This document shows positions 51,601 through 58,774 of a stretch of 64,000 nucleotides of DNA, piece after piece. Numbering within the stretch: position 1 is the first letter of the stretch; every line of letters begins with the position of its first letter. Source of the DNA: a virus; the IMG/VR virus record IMGVR_UViG_3300003323_001324, positions 91,278 through 155,277 of that record. The stretch is one strand, 5' to 3'. The translations under genes were made by a program, and so were the position numbers. The notes under the pieces were generated by a model. It was not told the DNA's origin, made no database searches, and saw only the letters and a program-made list of their open reading frames with translations.

Positions 51601-52142
51601 TCCAGCCCTTCACCAGGTTCACGCTCGCGGACGGGGCGATGCGCGTGCGCGACGAGGTCCTGTCGGACTACGTGGTCCTCCCCTCCCTGAGCCAGTTCTC
51701 CAACCAGGTCTTCCTCCTGACCCAGGCCCTCCCATTCGACACCTCGGACGGCGGGGGCGGGCCGACCGTCCATCACGGCGTCTACAAGGACGAGCTCATC
51801 ATGGCCCAGGCCACGTCCCTCGAGGACGTCGGGACGGCCGTGAACAAGTCCTGGATCATCGGCAGGCTCGGCGCCGTCATCCCCGGGTACAGCGACGACA
51901 CCACCCTCCTCCCCGTCTACCTGACCCAGGAGGCGGTCGTCGCGGCCCGCATCCGCCTCACCGCGAACCGGGTGGTCGTCTCCCTGAACGCGGGCCTCGT
52001 CCCTCCTGACGTCCCGACGGCCCACTCCTTCGCCGCCACCTACATCGTGAGCGGCGACCGCGGCGTCAAGGACCTGGAGACCAGTCAGGTAGAGTACCTG
52101 ACTCCCGGCGACATCGTCCTGACCTACAGGAGCGCCACTTGA
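48675..52142 (+). CDS. baseplate J-like wedge protein (gp6/XkdT-like), extended
   Basis: The 1,155-residue protein has N-terminal beta domains including a fibronectin-III-like unit near 115-160 (VQVQWSNFSPDEPTGYNVYAS). The J-like core at about 480-620 contains GNVPAGDLDTVVSGADGLQT, FGRDRQSNLELSEVASRKLY and a GGYEMTAVGTPGLLEVLIVK strand. This follows the Baseplate_J pattern of GN(V/I)..G.i..l.sG..g...v.N..a..GG.D.Es. J-like proteins form the wedge dimer around the hub. The usual size is 350-660 residues, so this is again enlarged. It couples to the phosphatase gene through TTGA. Confidence 0.78.
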   Translation: MTTAPRINYFDGSGDTDSLQVTTNISSVVLTGTVGQNVVDVQINVNGAGFVSDPSLVDLALPGFTVPNLAAYPGGLVLERGRNVIQLRSVDLSGSVSPPSTAVLDVVSQSDLQTVLAPPTGVLLQRNAKSVQVQWSNFSPDEPTGYNVYASTGAGGSGSGYLRVNAETIPYNSPTKIEEVAFDLFSSQTTFDNPDSSDPFLTAASNFDTVDLLLSSDLVASATGQVIAPVSRTRAPLGSDPKYRLSVAVQSVRQTSFFSFVHDRNDGITNGILNNDVFSVVDPEDPLYYVVTAVYFDKATGQLQESRYSAEIPGAPLPLDTTVRGIRIREQNVIVRDYIMEVNEAEPALALIPASTVREVHIEPFGNEVQKAYFLMDFVHRGKSFAAMLQVDDPNLTGTSVPVSDSGYKQNLKSALSLSSDAAVQSLIDGSFDSLSANFGVPRLGRRPAQVYQTFYTTSLPTKDLVVAQGAIVSSSTNSSAPRFVTSGSISILASNAQAYYNPNTRRYEVKIQMVAETPGSLGNVPAGDLDTVVSGADGLQTVNETAADFGRDRQSNLELSEVASRKLYSLDAGTQGGYEMTAVGTPGLLEVLIVKSGDPDMMRDYDPVRMKHIGGKVDAWVKGTIERTVTETFAFQFTVAKNVRFDVVDAVNLVFRARDSRLTESNPIDEMLYNPSQGLGLRNHSNTPVTEYDLTGVELVDYRTIRLNTSIPQPPTLLDDFVEGDYRYRSNNRFTATVQPVMRVTSVVGEVSGPLDPDDGYELYKLQDPLLEGESTIATDFVEITQVNGVPSGNSVPVNGEAHVLIGQFEEPLDSVGVNTFTLRVYSADRSVEFRGPNLPDPDFLVVAGSQTTPLKIVRSTLSNIESGQAVSVDYEHDENFQVTYVVNDVLQQLQQRYNKMRHVTADVLAKQSVENRMSVESTVQLAPNADQASTDSQIRTNITVLTDSKGVGGSVRQSDAVSVMDRPGGVDFLVQPFTRFTLADGAMRVRDEVLSDYVVLPSLSQFSNQVFLLTQALPFDTSDGGGGPTVHHGVYKDELIMAQATSLEDVGTAVNKSWIIGRLGAVIPGYSDDTTLLPVYLTQEAVVAARIRLTANRVVVSLNAGLVPPDVPTAHSFAATYIVSGDRGVKDLETSQVEYLTPGDIVLTYRSAT

Positions 52143-52675
52143 CCGAGTACATGATCGTCGAGACCTACGCGAACACCCTGTATGAGGGTCACCGGTGCCA
52201 CAGGTACTGGGTGCCCGGAGGCTTCTTCATCATGGTCGGCGGCTCCCTCCTCGGGCCCGAGGACTGGGAGCACCTCCGGTCCGAGTACGGCATCACTCAC
52301 GTCATCAACGTCGAGACGGAGCACGACGATGCCGGGAAGGTGCCCCCAGAGCGCCTGTGCCAGGCCCGCGTCCCCGACGACGGGACCCCGTTCCCGGCGG
52401 CGAAGGTCCTGGCCGCCTGCCTCTTCGCCGCCGAGAAGGTGGCCAACGCCCCGGCCGGCGAGGATCCGCGCTTCTACGTCCACTGCCAGATGGGCGGCTC
52501 CAGGAGCCCCGCGTTCGCCTACGCCCTGATGCGCGCGGTGTTCGAGATGTCCGCCGAGGGCGCCCTGGCGGCCATCCGGGGGACCCACAAGTCCGACTAC
52601 GGCCACCACGACTTTCACAAGTCGTATATAGCCAGCGTCGAGGCGGCCCTCGCCCCGGTCTTCGGGGGCGGCTGA
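52139..52675 (+). CDS. dual-specificity protein phosphatase
   Basis: The 178-residue protein carries the DSP signature HCQMGGSRSP (115-124) with nucleophile Cys116 and Arg122, and an upstream VPDDGTPFP (78-86) whose Asp is the likely general acid; the ITHVINVETEHD strand fits the fold's core. It should remove phosphate from Tyr, Ser/Thr or other substrates. It starts at TTG overlapping the previous stop (TTGA) and ends with TGATG into the next baseplate gene. It is therefore co-translated with structural proteins and may be packaged or act during assembly. The N-terminal ~25 residues are an extra segment. Confidence 0.88.
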   Translation: MTEYMIVETYANTLYEGHRCHRYWVPGGFFIMVGGSLLGPEDWEHLRSEYGITHVINVETEHDDAGKVPPERLCQARVPDDGTPFPAAKVLAACLFAAEKVANAPAGEDPRFYVHCQMGGSRSPAFAYALMRAVFEMSAEGALAAIRGTHKSDYGHHDFHKSYIASVEAALAPVFGGG

Positions 52676-53496
52676 TGGCCATCGTCAGGGTGTCCTTCGA
52701 CGCCTACGACGACGGCGAGCAGTACCGGGCCCGCCTGATCGCCGAGGCCAACAGCATCTTCCAGGTCTTCCTGTCGATGCTGTCCTCTTACTGGCAGTCG
52801 ACCATCGACGGCCCGAACTACGCCCGCGAGATCAAGGCGATGTCCATCGAGCTCGCCCGGGTCCGCCTGGCCCTCGAGGACGTCCGGGGCGACGTCCGCT
52901 ACTCGGCGACCCGCACGGAGTTCCTCTACCAGGTCCTCTCGTCCATCATGTTCCCGGCGGACCCCGGGGTGCCGAACCCGAACCTCTCGGACCAGGACCT
53001 GAAGGCCCTCCTCATCAAGATCCTCGACATCTACTTCAAGGGGAGCGTCCCCGCCTCCATGAAGGCCGCCGCCGAGCTGTTCTACAAGGGCGCGACGGTC
53101 GTCCTGAAGGAGGCCTTCCTCGAGGCCCGGAAGCCGGGCTCCGGGTACGACATATCGGACGAGTACGGGTTCGAGATAGACGTCATCTTCTCCTCGCTCG
53201 CCGGGACGGACGTCATCCTCTCGGACCGGATGACGCGGATCCTGCTCGACATCATCCGCCCGGCGCACACCCTCTTGCGCATCAAGCACGTCCTCCAGGA
53301 CGAGTGGCCCGGCCAGGGCGACCCCGACCCCTCGAAGGACAACCTGGCCAAGATCGCCGACTCTTTCCGCTTCCACCTCGCCAACTACGGGTATGAGGAC
53401 CTCCGCAAGTACGTGGGCGGCGTCTACGGCGTGGACGAGCTCGGCTTCAAGCGCTCCAAGTCCGTCGTCGGCGAGGACCACTCGGGTGACTTCTAG
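52675..53496 (+). CDS. baseplate / tail structural protein, 273 aa
   Basis: The protein is largely helical (YRARLIAEANSIFQVFLSML, EFLYQVLSSIMFPADPGVPN, then PASMKAAAELFYKGATVVLK) with a hydrophobic C-terminal third around ILLDIIRPAHTLLRIKHVLQ. Directly after a J-like gene one usually finds the XkdU/gpI/gp7-type wedge partner, which this could be. TGATG coupled to the phosphatase. Confidence 0.55.
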   Translation: MAIVRVSFDAYDDGEQYRARLIAEANSIFQVFLSMLSSYWQSTIDGPNYAREIKAMSIELARVRLALEDVRGDVRYSATRTEFLYQVLSSIMFPADPGVPNPNLSDQDLKALLIKILDIYFKGSVPASMKAAAELFYKGATVVLKEAFLEARKPGSGYDISDEYGFEIDVIFSSLAGTDVILSDRMTRILLDIIRPAHTLLRIKHVLQDEWPGQGDPDPSKDNLAKIADSFRFHLANYGYEDLRKYVGGVYGVDELGFKRSKSVVGEDHSGDF

Positions 53497-53603
53497 GCAT
53501 GCGTTAGCCGTCTGATTGCCGCGGGTCGACGGCGTGTCCTCGCGCCGACCGCGCGGGCCACGTCCTCCGGGCCGGCGGACGAGGACGGCGATGAAGGACG
53601 TCG

Positions 53604-56600
53604 ATGGCTGTCGAAAGATTCTCTAACCTCGCGCAGACCACGATCGCCACCGGCGGCGGCATCTCGCCCGTGGCGCTCACCTTCGACGTCGCGAGCGCGG
53701 CCCTCTTCCCGGGCGCGCCGCAGTTCCGCATCCGGATCGGGGACGAGCTCATGCTCGTCACCGGGGTCTCCGGGAACACCTTCACCGTAAAGCGCGGCAT
53801 CGAGGGGACGACCCCGGCCGCCCACGCGTTCGGCGACACGGTCACGCACATCCTGACCGCCGGCGCGATGAGCCAGTTTGCGTTCGACCTGACCGGCCTC
53901 ACCGGCCCGGCCGGTCTCCAGGGCTCCCCCGGCCCCCAGGGCATCCAGGGCTCGCCGGGCGTGACCGGCGCCACCGGCCCGAAAGGGACCACCGGGCCCG
54001 CGGGCCCGCAGGGCGCCCAGGGTCCGACGGGGTTCGTCGGGGCCACCGGGTCCACCGGCCCGCAGGGGCCGACCGGCCCCAAGGGCGACCAGGGTTCACC
54101 GGGCTCCACCGGCGCCACCGGCCCGCAGGGTCCGACCGGCCCGTTCGGCGGACCGCCCGGCGCGACCGGCGCCACCGGCCCGCAGGGTCCGACCGGCCTC
54201 GCGGGCTCCCAGGGCTCCCCCGGCCCGACCGGCCTCCAGGGCTCCCCCGGCGTGACGGGCCCCCAGGGCGTCCAGGGCGCGACCGGCGTCGCCGGCCCTC
54301 CCGGACCGTTCGGCCCGACGGGTCAGCAGGGCAACCAGGGCTCCCCCGGCGTCGCCGGACCCACGGGCCCGGCCGGCCTTACTGGCGCCACCGGACCCCA
54401 GGGCTCCCCCGGCGCCACCGGGCCTACCGGCCCGCAGGGCTCCCCCGGCCTCGCGGGGGTCACCGGCCCTCAAGGCCCGACCGGACAGCGCGGTCCGACG
54501 GGCGCGACCGGACCCCAGGGCTCCCCCGGCGTGACGGGCCCCCAGGGCGTCACTGGCCCGTTCGGTGGCCCGCCCGGCGCCACGGGCCCCCAGGGCCCGA
54601 CCGGACCCACAGGCCCGCGCGGCAGCACCGGAGCGACCGGCCCCCAGGGGCCGACGGGGGCCCAGGGTGTCCAGGGCGTGACCGGGTCTACCGGCCCGGT
54701 CGGCCTCACCGGCGCCACCGGCCCCGCCGGCGCCACCGGCCCCGGCTTCACCGGCCCTCGAGGCGACACCGGAATCCAGGGCCCGACCGGCCCGACCGGC
54801 CCGCAGGGCCCGACCGGCCCCGGTTTCACCGGTCCGACCGGACCGCAGGGGGCGACCGGAGCCACCGGCCCGGTCGGCTTCACCGGCCCTCAGGGGCCGA
54901 CGGGCCCCCAGGGCGTCACCGGCCCCACCGGCGCCCAGGGCATCCAGGGCGCCACCGGCGTCGGCGCCACCGGCGTGATGGGCATCTATCAGGTGCGCCA
55001 GCACGGGGTCGAGTTCTTTCCGGCCGCCCTCTGGCAGCTCGACGGGAACCTGCTCGACATCTTCGGTAGCTCGAACCTGTCCGTCGCCTCGGGCGTCCAG
55101 AACTATAGCGAGGTAGGCCCAGGCCTACGCGGGTTCTCCTTCGACGGCTCCCAGAGCCTGAACGGCCCCAACACGCTCGGCTTCACCGGCCCGATGTCGT
55201 TCGTCGGCGTGATGAACCTTCCGGACGTGGGGACCGGGATCTTCCCTCTCATCGCGTTCGGCGGGCCGAGCGAGGACCCCGGAGACAACCTCCAGTACGA
55301 GGTCTCCTTCGACGCCGCGAGCAGGTACGCCCGTTATCGCTCCGAGTCCGGCGGGGGCACTGACAACGTCTCGGTCGCCACGGGCGTCCGCGCCCCGCTC
55401 GGCCAGCCCTTCCACTTCGGCCTCACGAGGAGCGCCGCGGGCGTCCTCGGCTGGTACCTGAACGGGAAGCTCTACGCGACCGGCCCGTCCGTCGCGGCGG
55501 ACGGAGGACAGAGCGGCTTCTTCCGCCTCGGCGGCCAGGTCGACGGCCCTGCCGTCCTCCCGCCCGGCGCGGTAGTCGCCTCCGCCAAGGTCTTCCCGTC
55601 CGAGCTCTCCGTCCAGAACGTCTACGACGAGTATAGCAAGACCGTCGGCGCCGTCTTCATCGGTTACACCGGCGCGCAGGGTATCCAGGGCGCCACCGGC
55701 CTCCAAGGCCCCCAGGGCGCCACCGGCCTCACCGGCCCCCAGGGCAACGTGGGCTCCCCCGGACCGACCGGCGCCCAGGGCCCGCAGGGCCCCATGGGTC
55801 CTGCCGGCCCCACCGGCGCCGGCGTCCAGGGCTCCCCGGGACCGGCAGGGCCGACCGGTCCTGCCGGCGCCACCGGCGCCGGCATTCAGGGCTCCCCGGG
55901 ACCGGCCGGACTCACTGGCGCGCTCGGCGTATACCAGCTCCGTCCGCACGACACTACCTACAGCCCCGTCGGGCTCTGGCAGCTCGACGGTAGCCTGGCC
56001 GACTCCTCGGGACTCGGCAAGAACCTGACCGTCGCCTCCGGCATCGAGAACTACACGGAGGTCGGACCCGGGATGCGCGGGTTCTCCTTCGACGGCCTCG
56101 AGTTCCTCAGGAGGAGCGTCCACGACCCCGAGCTCTTCATAACCGGCGCGATCACCATCGAGGGCGTCATTAGGCTCCCGAACCCCGTGTCCGCGGCCGT
56201 CCCTCTCGTCAGTCACGCGGGCGTCGGAGAAGGCTCGAGTGACAACGAGGTCTACGGGGCGGCCTTCGCCGGGACGACCCGCTATCCGCAGTTTCTCTCC
56301 GAGTCCGGAGGCGGCGTCGACGCGCAGACCGTGGCCACCGGCGTCGTGGCCCCCGTGGATGAGCCGTTCCACTTCGCGGTCGTCCGCGACGCGGGCCTCA
56401 ACCTCGCCTGGTACATGAACGGCAGGCTTTACGCGACGGGGGCGGCCGCTGCCGTCAACGGCGGTCAGAGCGGCGTCTTCAAGGTTGGCGTCTTCGCCGA
56501 GCAGGCGACCGGCGCCCCAAGGAACCTTGTCGTCGCCTCTCTCAAGGTCGTCCCGACCTCCCTGTCACAGGACGCGATCTACGGCGAGTTCCAGCGGACG

Positions 56601-57347
56601 GTCGGGTCCGTGTTCGTCGGACAGACAGGCCCTCTCGGGGCGACCGGCTCTGTCGGCCCGACCGGCCAGATCGGCCCGACTGGGTACGGATCCCAGGGAT
56701 CCCCCGGGCAGACTGGAGCGACCGGCCCTCAGGGGCCGACGGGAGCCCAGGGCGTCACGGGCTCCATCGGCCCCGCAGGCTCCACAGGCCCCCAGGGCGC
56801 CACCGGTCCGGCCGGGATGGGTTCCACAGGCCCCCAGGGCGCCACCGGCCTCGCGGGGGCCACAGGCCCCCAGGGCGCCACCGGCCTCGCGGGGGCCACA
56901 GGCCCCCAGGGCGCCACCGGCCCGCAGGGCCCGACCGGACAGCGCGGTTCGACGGGCGTCACCGGGCCCCAGGGCGCCACCGGCGCCACGGGGCCAGCGG
57001 GCGCCACCGGCCCTCAGGGACCGCAGGGATCCCCCGGAGCCGGCTCCACCGGCGCGGTCGCCCTGACCGTCACGAGCCCCAAGCACGGGACGTACTCGGC
57101 GAACTTCGGGGAGCTCGTCCTCGTCGTCCCCTCCGCCATCTCGACCGGCTTCTCCATCATCGTCCCGGTCCCGACCCTGAACGTGAACCGGGAGGTTGGC
57201 ATCAAGAACATCACCGACTCCTCCATCCCCGTCTTCGTCACCCCGGCGGACTCCTCCGACGTCGACGGCTCGACGGGCTACGTGATGAACTCCGGGAGGC
57301 AGTACGTGATCCTCAAGTCGATCGGGACGGGCTACATCGTCATATGA
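53604..57347 (+). CDS. long tail fibre with three collagen-like rods and two LamG-like domains
   Basis: The 1,247-residue protein has an N-terminal ~95-residue attachment domain ([20 protein letters not shown]). A collagen-like rod follows at about 99-458, then a LamG/concanavalin-like domain (459-686; [28 protein letters not shown]), a short second rod (688-774), a second LamG-like domain (775-1007), a third rod (1008-1151) and a C-terminal domain (1152-1247). A Shine-Dalgarno AAGGA precedes the ATG. Its rods and lectin-like heads suggest receptor binding. Two more LamG-like genes follow, coupled by ATGA. Confidence 0.82.
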   Translation: MAVERFSNLAQTTIATGGGISPVALTFDVASAALFPGAPQFRIRIGDELMLVTGVSGNTFTVKRGIEGTTPAAHAFGDTVTHILTAGAMSQFAFDLTGLTGPAGLQGSPGPQGIQGSPGVTGATGPKGTTGPAGPQGAQGPTGFVGATGSTGPQGPTGPKGDQGSPGSTGATGPQGPTGPFGGPPGATGATGPQGPTGLAGSQGSPGPTGLQGSPGVTGPQGVQGATGVAGPPGPFGPTGQQGNQGSPGVAGPTGPAGLTGATGPQGSPGATGPTGPQGSPGLAGVTGPQGPTGQRGPTGATGPQGSPGVTGPQGVTGPFGGPPGATGPQGPTGPTGPRGSTGATGPQGPTGAQGVQGVTGSTGPVGLTGATGPAGATGPGFTGPRGDTGIQGPTGPTGPQGPTGPGFTGPTGPQGATGATGPVGFTGPQGPTGPQGVTGPTGAQGIQGATGVGATGVMGIYQVRQHGVEFFPAALWQLDGNLLDIFGSSNLSVASGVQNYSEVGPGLRGFSFDGSQSLNGPNTLGFTGPMSFVGVMNLPDVGTGIFPLIAFGGPSEDPGDNLQYEVSFDAASRYARYRSESGGGTDNVSVATGVRAPLGQPFHFGLTRSAAGVLGWYLNGKLYATGPSVAADGGQSGFFRLGGQVDGPAVLPPGAVVASAKVFPSELSVQNVYDEYSKTVGAVFIGYTGAQGIQGATGLQGPQGATGLTGPQGNVGSPGPTGAQGPQGPMGPAGPTGAGVQGSPGPAGPTGPAGATGAGIQGSPGPAGLTGALGVYQLRPHDTTYSPVGLWQLDGSLADSSGLGKNLTVASGIENYTEVGPGMRGFSFDGLEFLRRSVHDPELFITGAITIEGVIRLPNPVSAAVPLVSHAGVGEGSSDNEVYGAAFAGTTRYPQFLSESGGGVDAQTVATGVVAPVDEPFHFAVVRDAGLNLAWYMNGRLYATGAAAAVNGGQSGVFKVGVFAEQATGAPRNLVVASLKVVPTSLSQDAIYGEFQRTVGSVFVGQTGPLGATGSVGPTGQIGPTGYGSQGSPGQTGATGPQGPTGAQGVTGSIGPAGSTGPQGATGPAGMGSTGPQGATGLAGATGPQGATGLAGATGPQGATGPQGPTGQRGSTGVTGPQGATGATGPAGATGPQGPQGSPGAGSTGAVALTVTSPKHGTYSANFGELVLVVPSAISTGFSIIVPVPTLNVNREVGIKNITDSSIPVFVTPADSSDVDGSTGYVMNSGRQYVILKSIGTGYIVI
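56826..56922 (+). repeat. 36-bp tandem repeat, 2.7 copies, in collagen rod 3
   Basis: Identical 36-base units start at 56826, 56862 and 56898, the last one partial. Each encodes 12 residues of Gly-X-Y, so copy number can change without losing frame. Such exact DNA identity in a coding region indicates recent slippage or recombination. Confidence 0.85.
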
Positions 57348-58054
57348 GCTATCCCGGAAGCGGCAGGGCAAACTACCATGACGCCAGGTTCGGTCCTCTG
57401 GCGCTCTGGCAGCTCAACGACTCGCTCGCGGACTCCGCGGGCGCCGGCGGCTCGCTGTCCCTCGAGGCGGGGACGTCCGTGTTCTGCGACGTCCTCCCCG
57501 GCCTCCGCGGCTTCTACTTCGACGGCTCGACGGCCCTTTGGCGCAATGCGTCCCAGGCGGCCCTCCAAATAGTCGGGGACCTCTCCATCGAGTGCATCGT
57601 TACAAGGAGCCTCGTCGAGGCGGACAAGCCCATCGTGTGCCACGACGGCCAGCTCGAGAGCCAGGGCGACAACTACCTGTACGACCTGTACGTCGACTCG
57701 GCCCAGCAGCTCAACTACTTCGCCGAGTTCGGGTCGGGTTCCAACATCTCCTACACGGCGACCGGGCTCTCCATCCCCGTCGGCACCCCGTTCCACGTGG
57801 CGCTCGTCAGGCGCTCGAATCAGGTGACATTCTACGTCAACGGCAGGCAGTTCGGGCCGTCCTCCACCGGGCTCGTCGCTCCCGAGGGCGGGACCAACGG
57901 AAAGTTCAGGATCGGCGGGGACATCGGGAGCAGCCCTGTGCAGAGGATGACCGGCGCGGTCTCCTCCGTCAAGCTCCTCAACAAGCCCCTGACGGCCGCC
58001 CAGGTGGCCGAGGACTACAACGTGACCCTCGGCGGGGTCTACGGGTACGTATGA
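57344..58054 (+). CDS. LamG-like adhesin, first single-domain copy
   Basis: The 236-residue protein is one LamG/concanavalin-like sandwich: [54 protein letters not shown] and [20 protein letters not shown]. It matches the two LamG domains of the long fibre in order and spacing. It starts by ATGA within the fibre's stop. Sugar or surface-polymer binding is likely; the ligand is unknown. Confidence 0.75.
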   Translation: MSYPGSGRANYHDARFGPLALWQLNDSLADSAGAGGSLSLEAGTSVFCDVLPGLRGFYFDGSTALWRNASQAALQIVGDLSIECIVTRSLVEADKPIVCHDGQLESQGDNYLYDLYVDSAQQLNYFAEFGSGSNISYTATGLSIPVGTPFHVALVRRSNQVTFYVNGRQFGPSSTGLVAPEGGTNGKFRIGGDIGSSPVQRMTGAVSSVKLLNKPLTAAQVAEDYNVTLGGVYGYV

Positions 58055-58758
58055 GCTACTCCGGCAAGAACGCGTCCGTGAGGGGCCACAACGCCTCCAA
58101 GGGGCCCGTGGCCCTCTGGCAGCTCGACGGGAACATGGTCGACTCCATCGGGGGCCTCAACCTCTCGGTGTCGACGGGGACGGAGAAGTACTCGCAGACC
58201 GTCCCCGGGATGGCCGGTTTCTCCTTCAACGGCTCGACCGAGCTCGCGCGCCCCGGGTTCGACGCCTCCCTCGCCCTCGCGGGGGACGTGACCGTCGAGT
58301 GCGTCGCCCGCGTCGGCGCCTCGAGCAACATCCTCTGGTCCTTCGGCGGGAACGGGTCGACCGAGGCCCTGAACATCCTCTACAGCCTCAGGGTGGCTGA
58401 CTCCGTCAACTACCTCGGCATGGAGTGCCTGCACGAGCAGGGGGCCGGGAACAGCGTCGTGTACGACCGGAACGACTGCTTCCCCATCTACGTCCCCTTC
58501 CACGTCGCCCAGGTCCGCAGCGGGAACCAGTACACCCTCTACCTGAACGGCAGGCAGATAGGGCCGGCGTCCTCCGTCCTGACCGCCCCGACCGGCGGGA
58601 CCTCGTCCTCCATGCGGGTCGGCGGCTTCTTCGGCTCCAACTTCTTCAACGGCGTCATCTCCTCCCTCATCGTCTACGGGCGGGCGCTGTCGTCCAAGGA
58701 GGTGGCCTCGGACTATAACCTGACCCTCGGTCCGGCTTACGGCCTCTACTCCCCCTGA
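58051..58758 (+). CDS. LamG-like adhesin, second single-domain copy
   Basis: The 235-residue paralogue of the preceding gene has the same landmarks: [53 protein letters not shown] and VYGRALSSKEVASDYNLTLG. It is ATGA-coupled to it. Four LamG-like copies in a row suggest duplication and divergence of a receptor-binding unit. Confidence 0.75.
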   Translation: MSYSGKNASVRGHNASKGPVALWQLDGNMVDSIGGLNLSVSTGTEKYSQTVPGMAGFSFNGSTELARPGFDASLALAGDVTVECVARVGASSNILWSFGGNGSTEALNILYSLRVADSVNYLGMECLHEQGAGNSVVYDRNDCFPIYVPFHVAQVRSGNQYTLYLNGRQIGPASSVLTAPTGGTSSSMRVGGFFGSNFFNGVISSLIVYGRALSSKEVASDYNLTLGPAYGLYSP

Positions 58759-58763
58759 CCCGG

Positions 58764-58769
58764 TAGGAT
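58764..58769 (+). promoter_or_regulatory. TAGGAT hexamer 5 nt before ATG 58775
   Basis: CGGTAGGAT-CCGCA-ATG precedes the 815-residue protein gene; no Shine-Dalgarno. Confidence 0.43.
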
Positions 58770-58774
58770 CCGCA

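Noticed and set aside
2410-53496. Extracellular contractile injection system instead of a phage
   Set aside because: The long tape measure, paired chaperones, free-standing homing endonucleases and phage-type small genes favour a phage, although capsid genes are not in view to prove it.
54470-54883. Gly-Pro-rich frames on the minus strand opposite the collagen genes (also 7682-7981)
   Set aside because: The codons of Gly-X-Y repeats read as Gly/Pro-rich repeats on the opposite strand too. No independent start signal or end domain supports them.
53898-57055. Repeats that could suggest a CRISPR array or satellite DNA
   Set aside because: They are in-frame collagen codons with the 9-base periodicity of Gly-X-Y, and there are no spacers.
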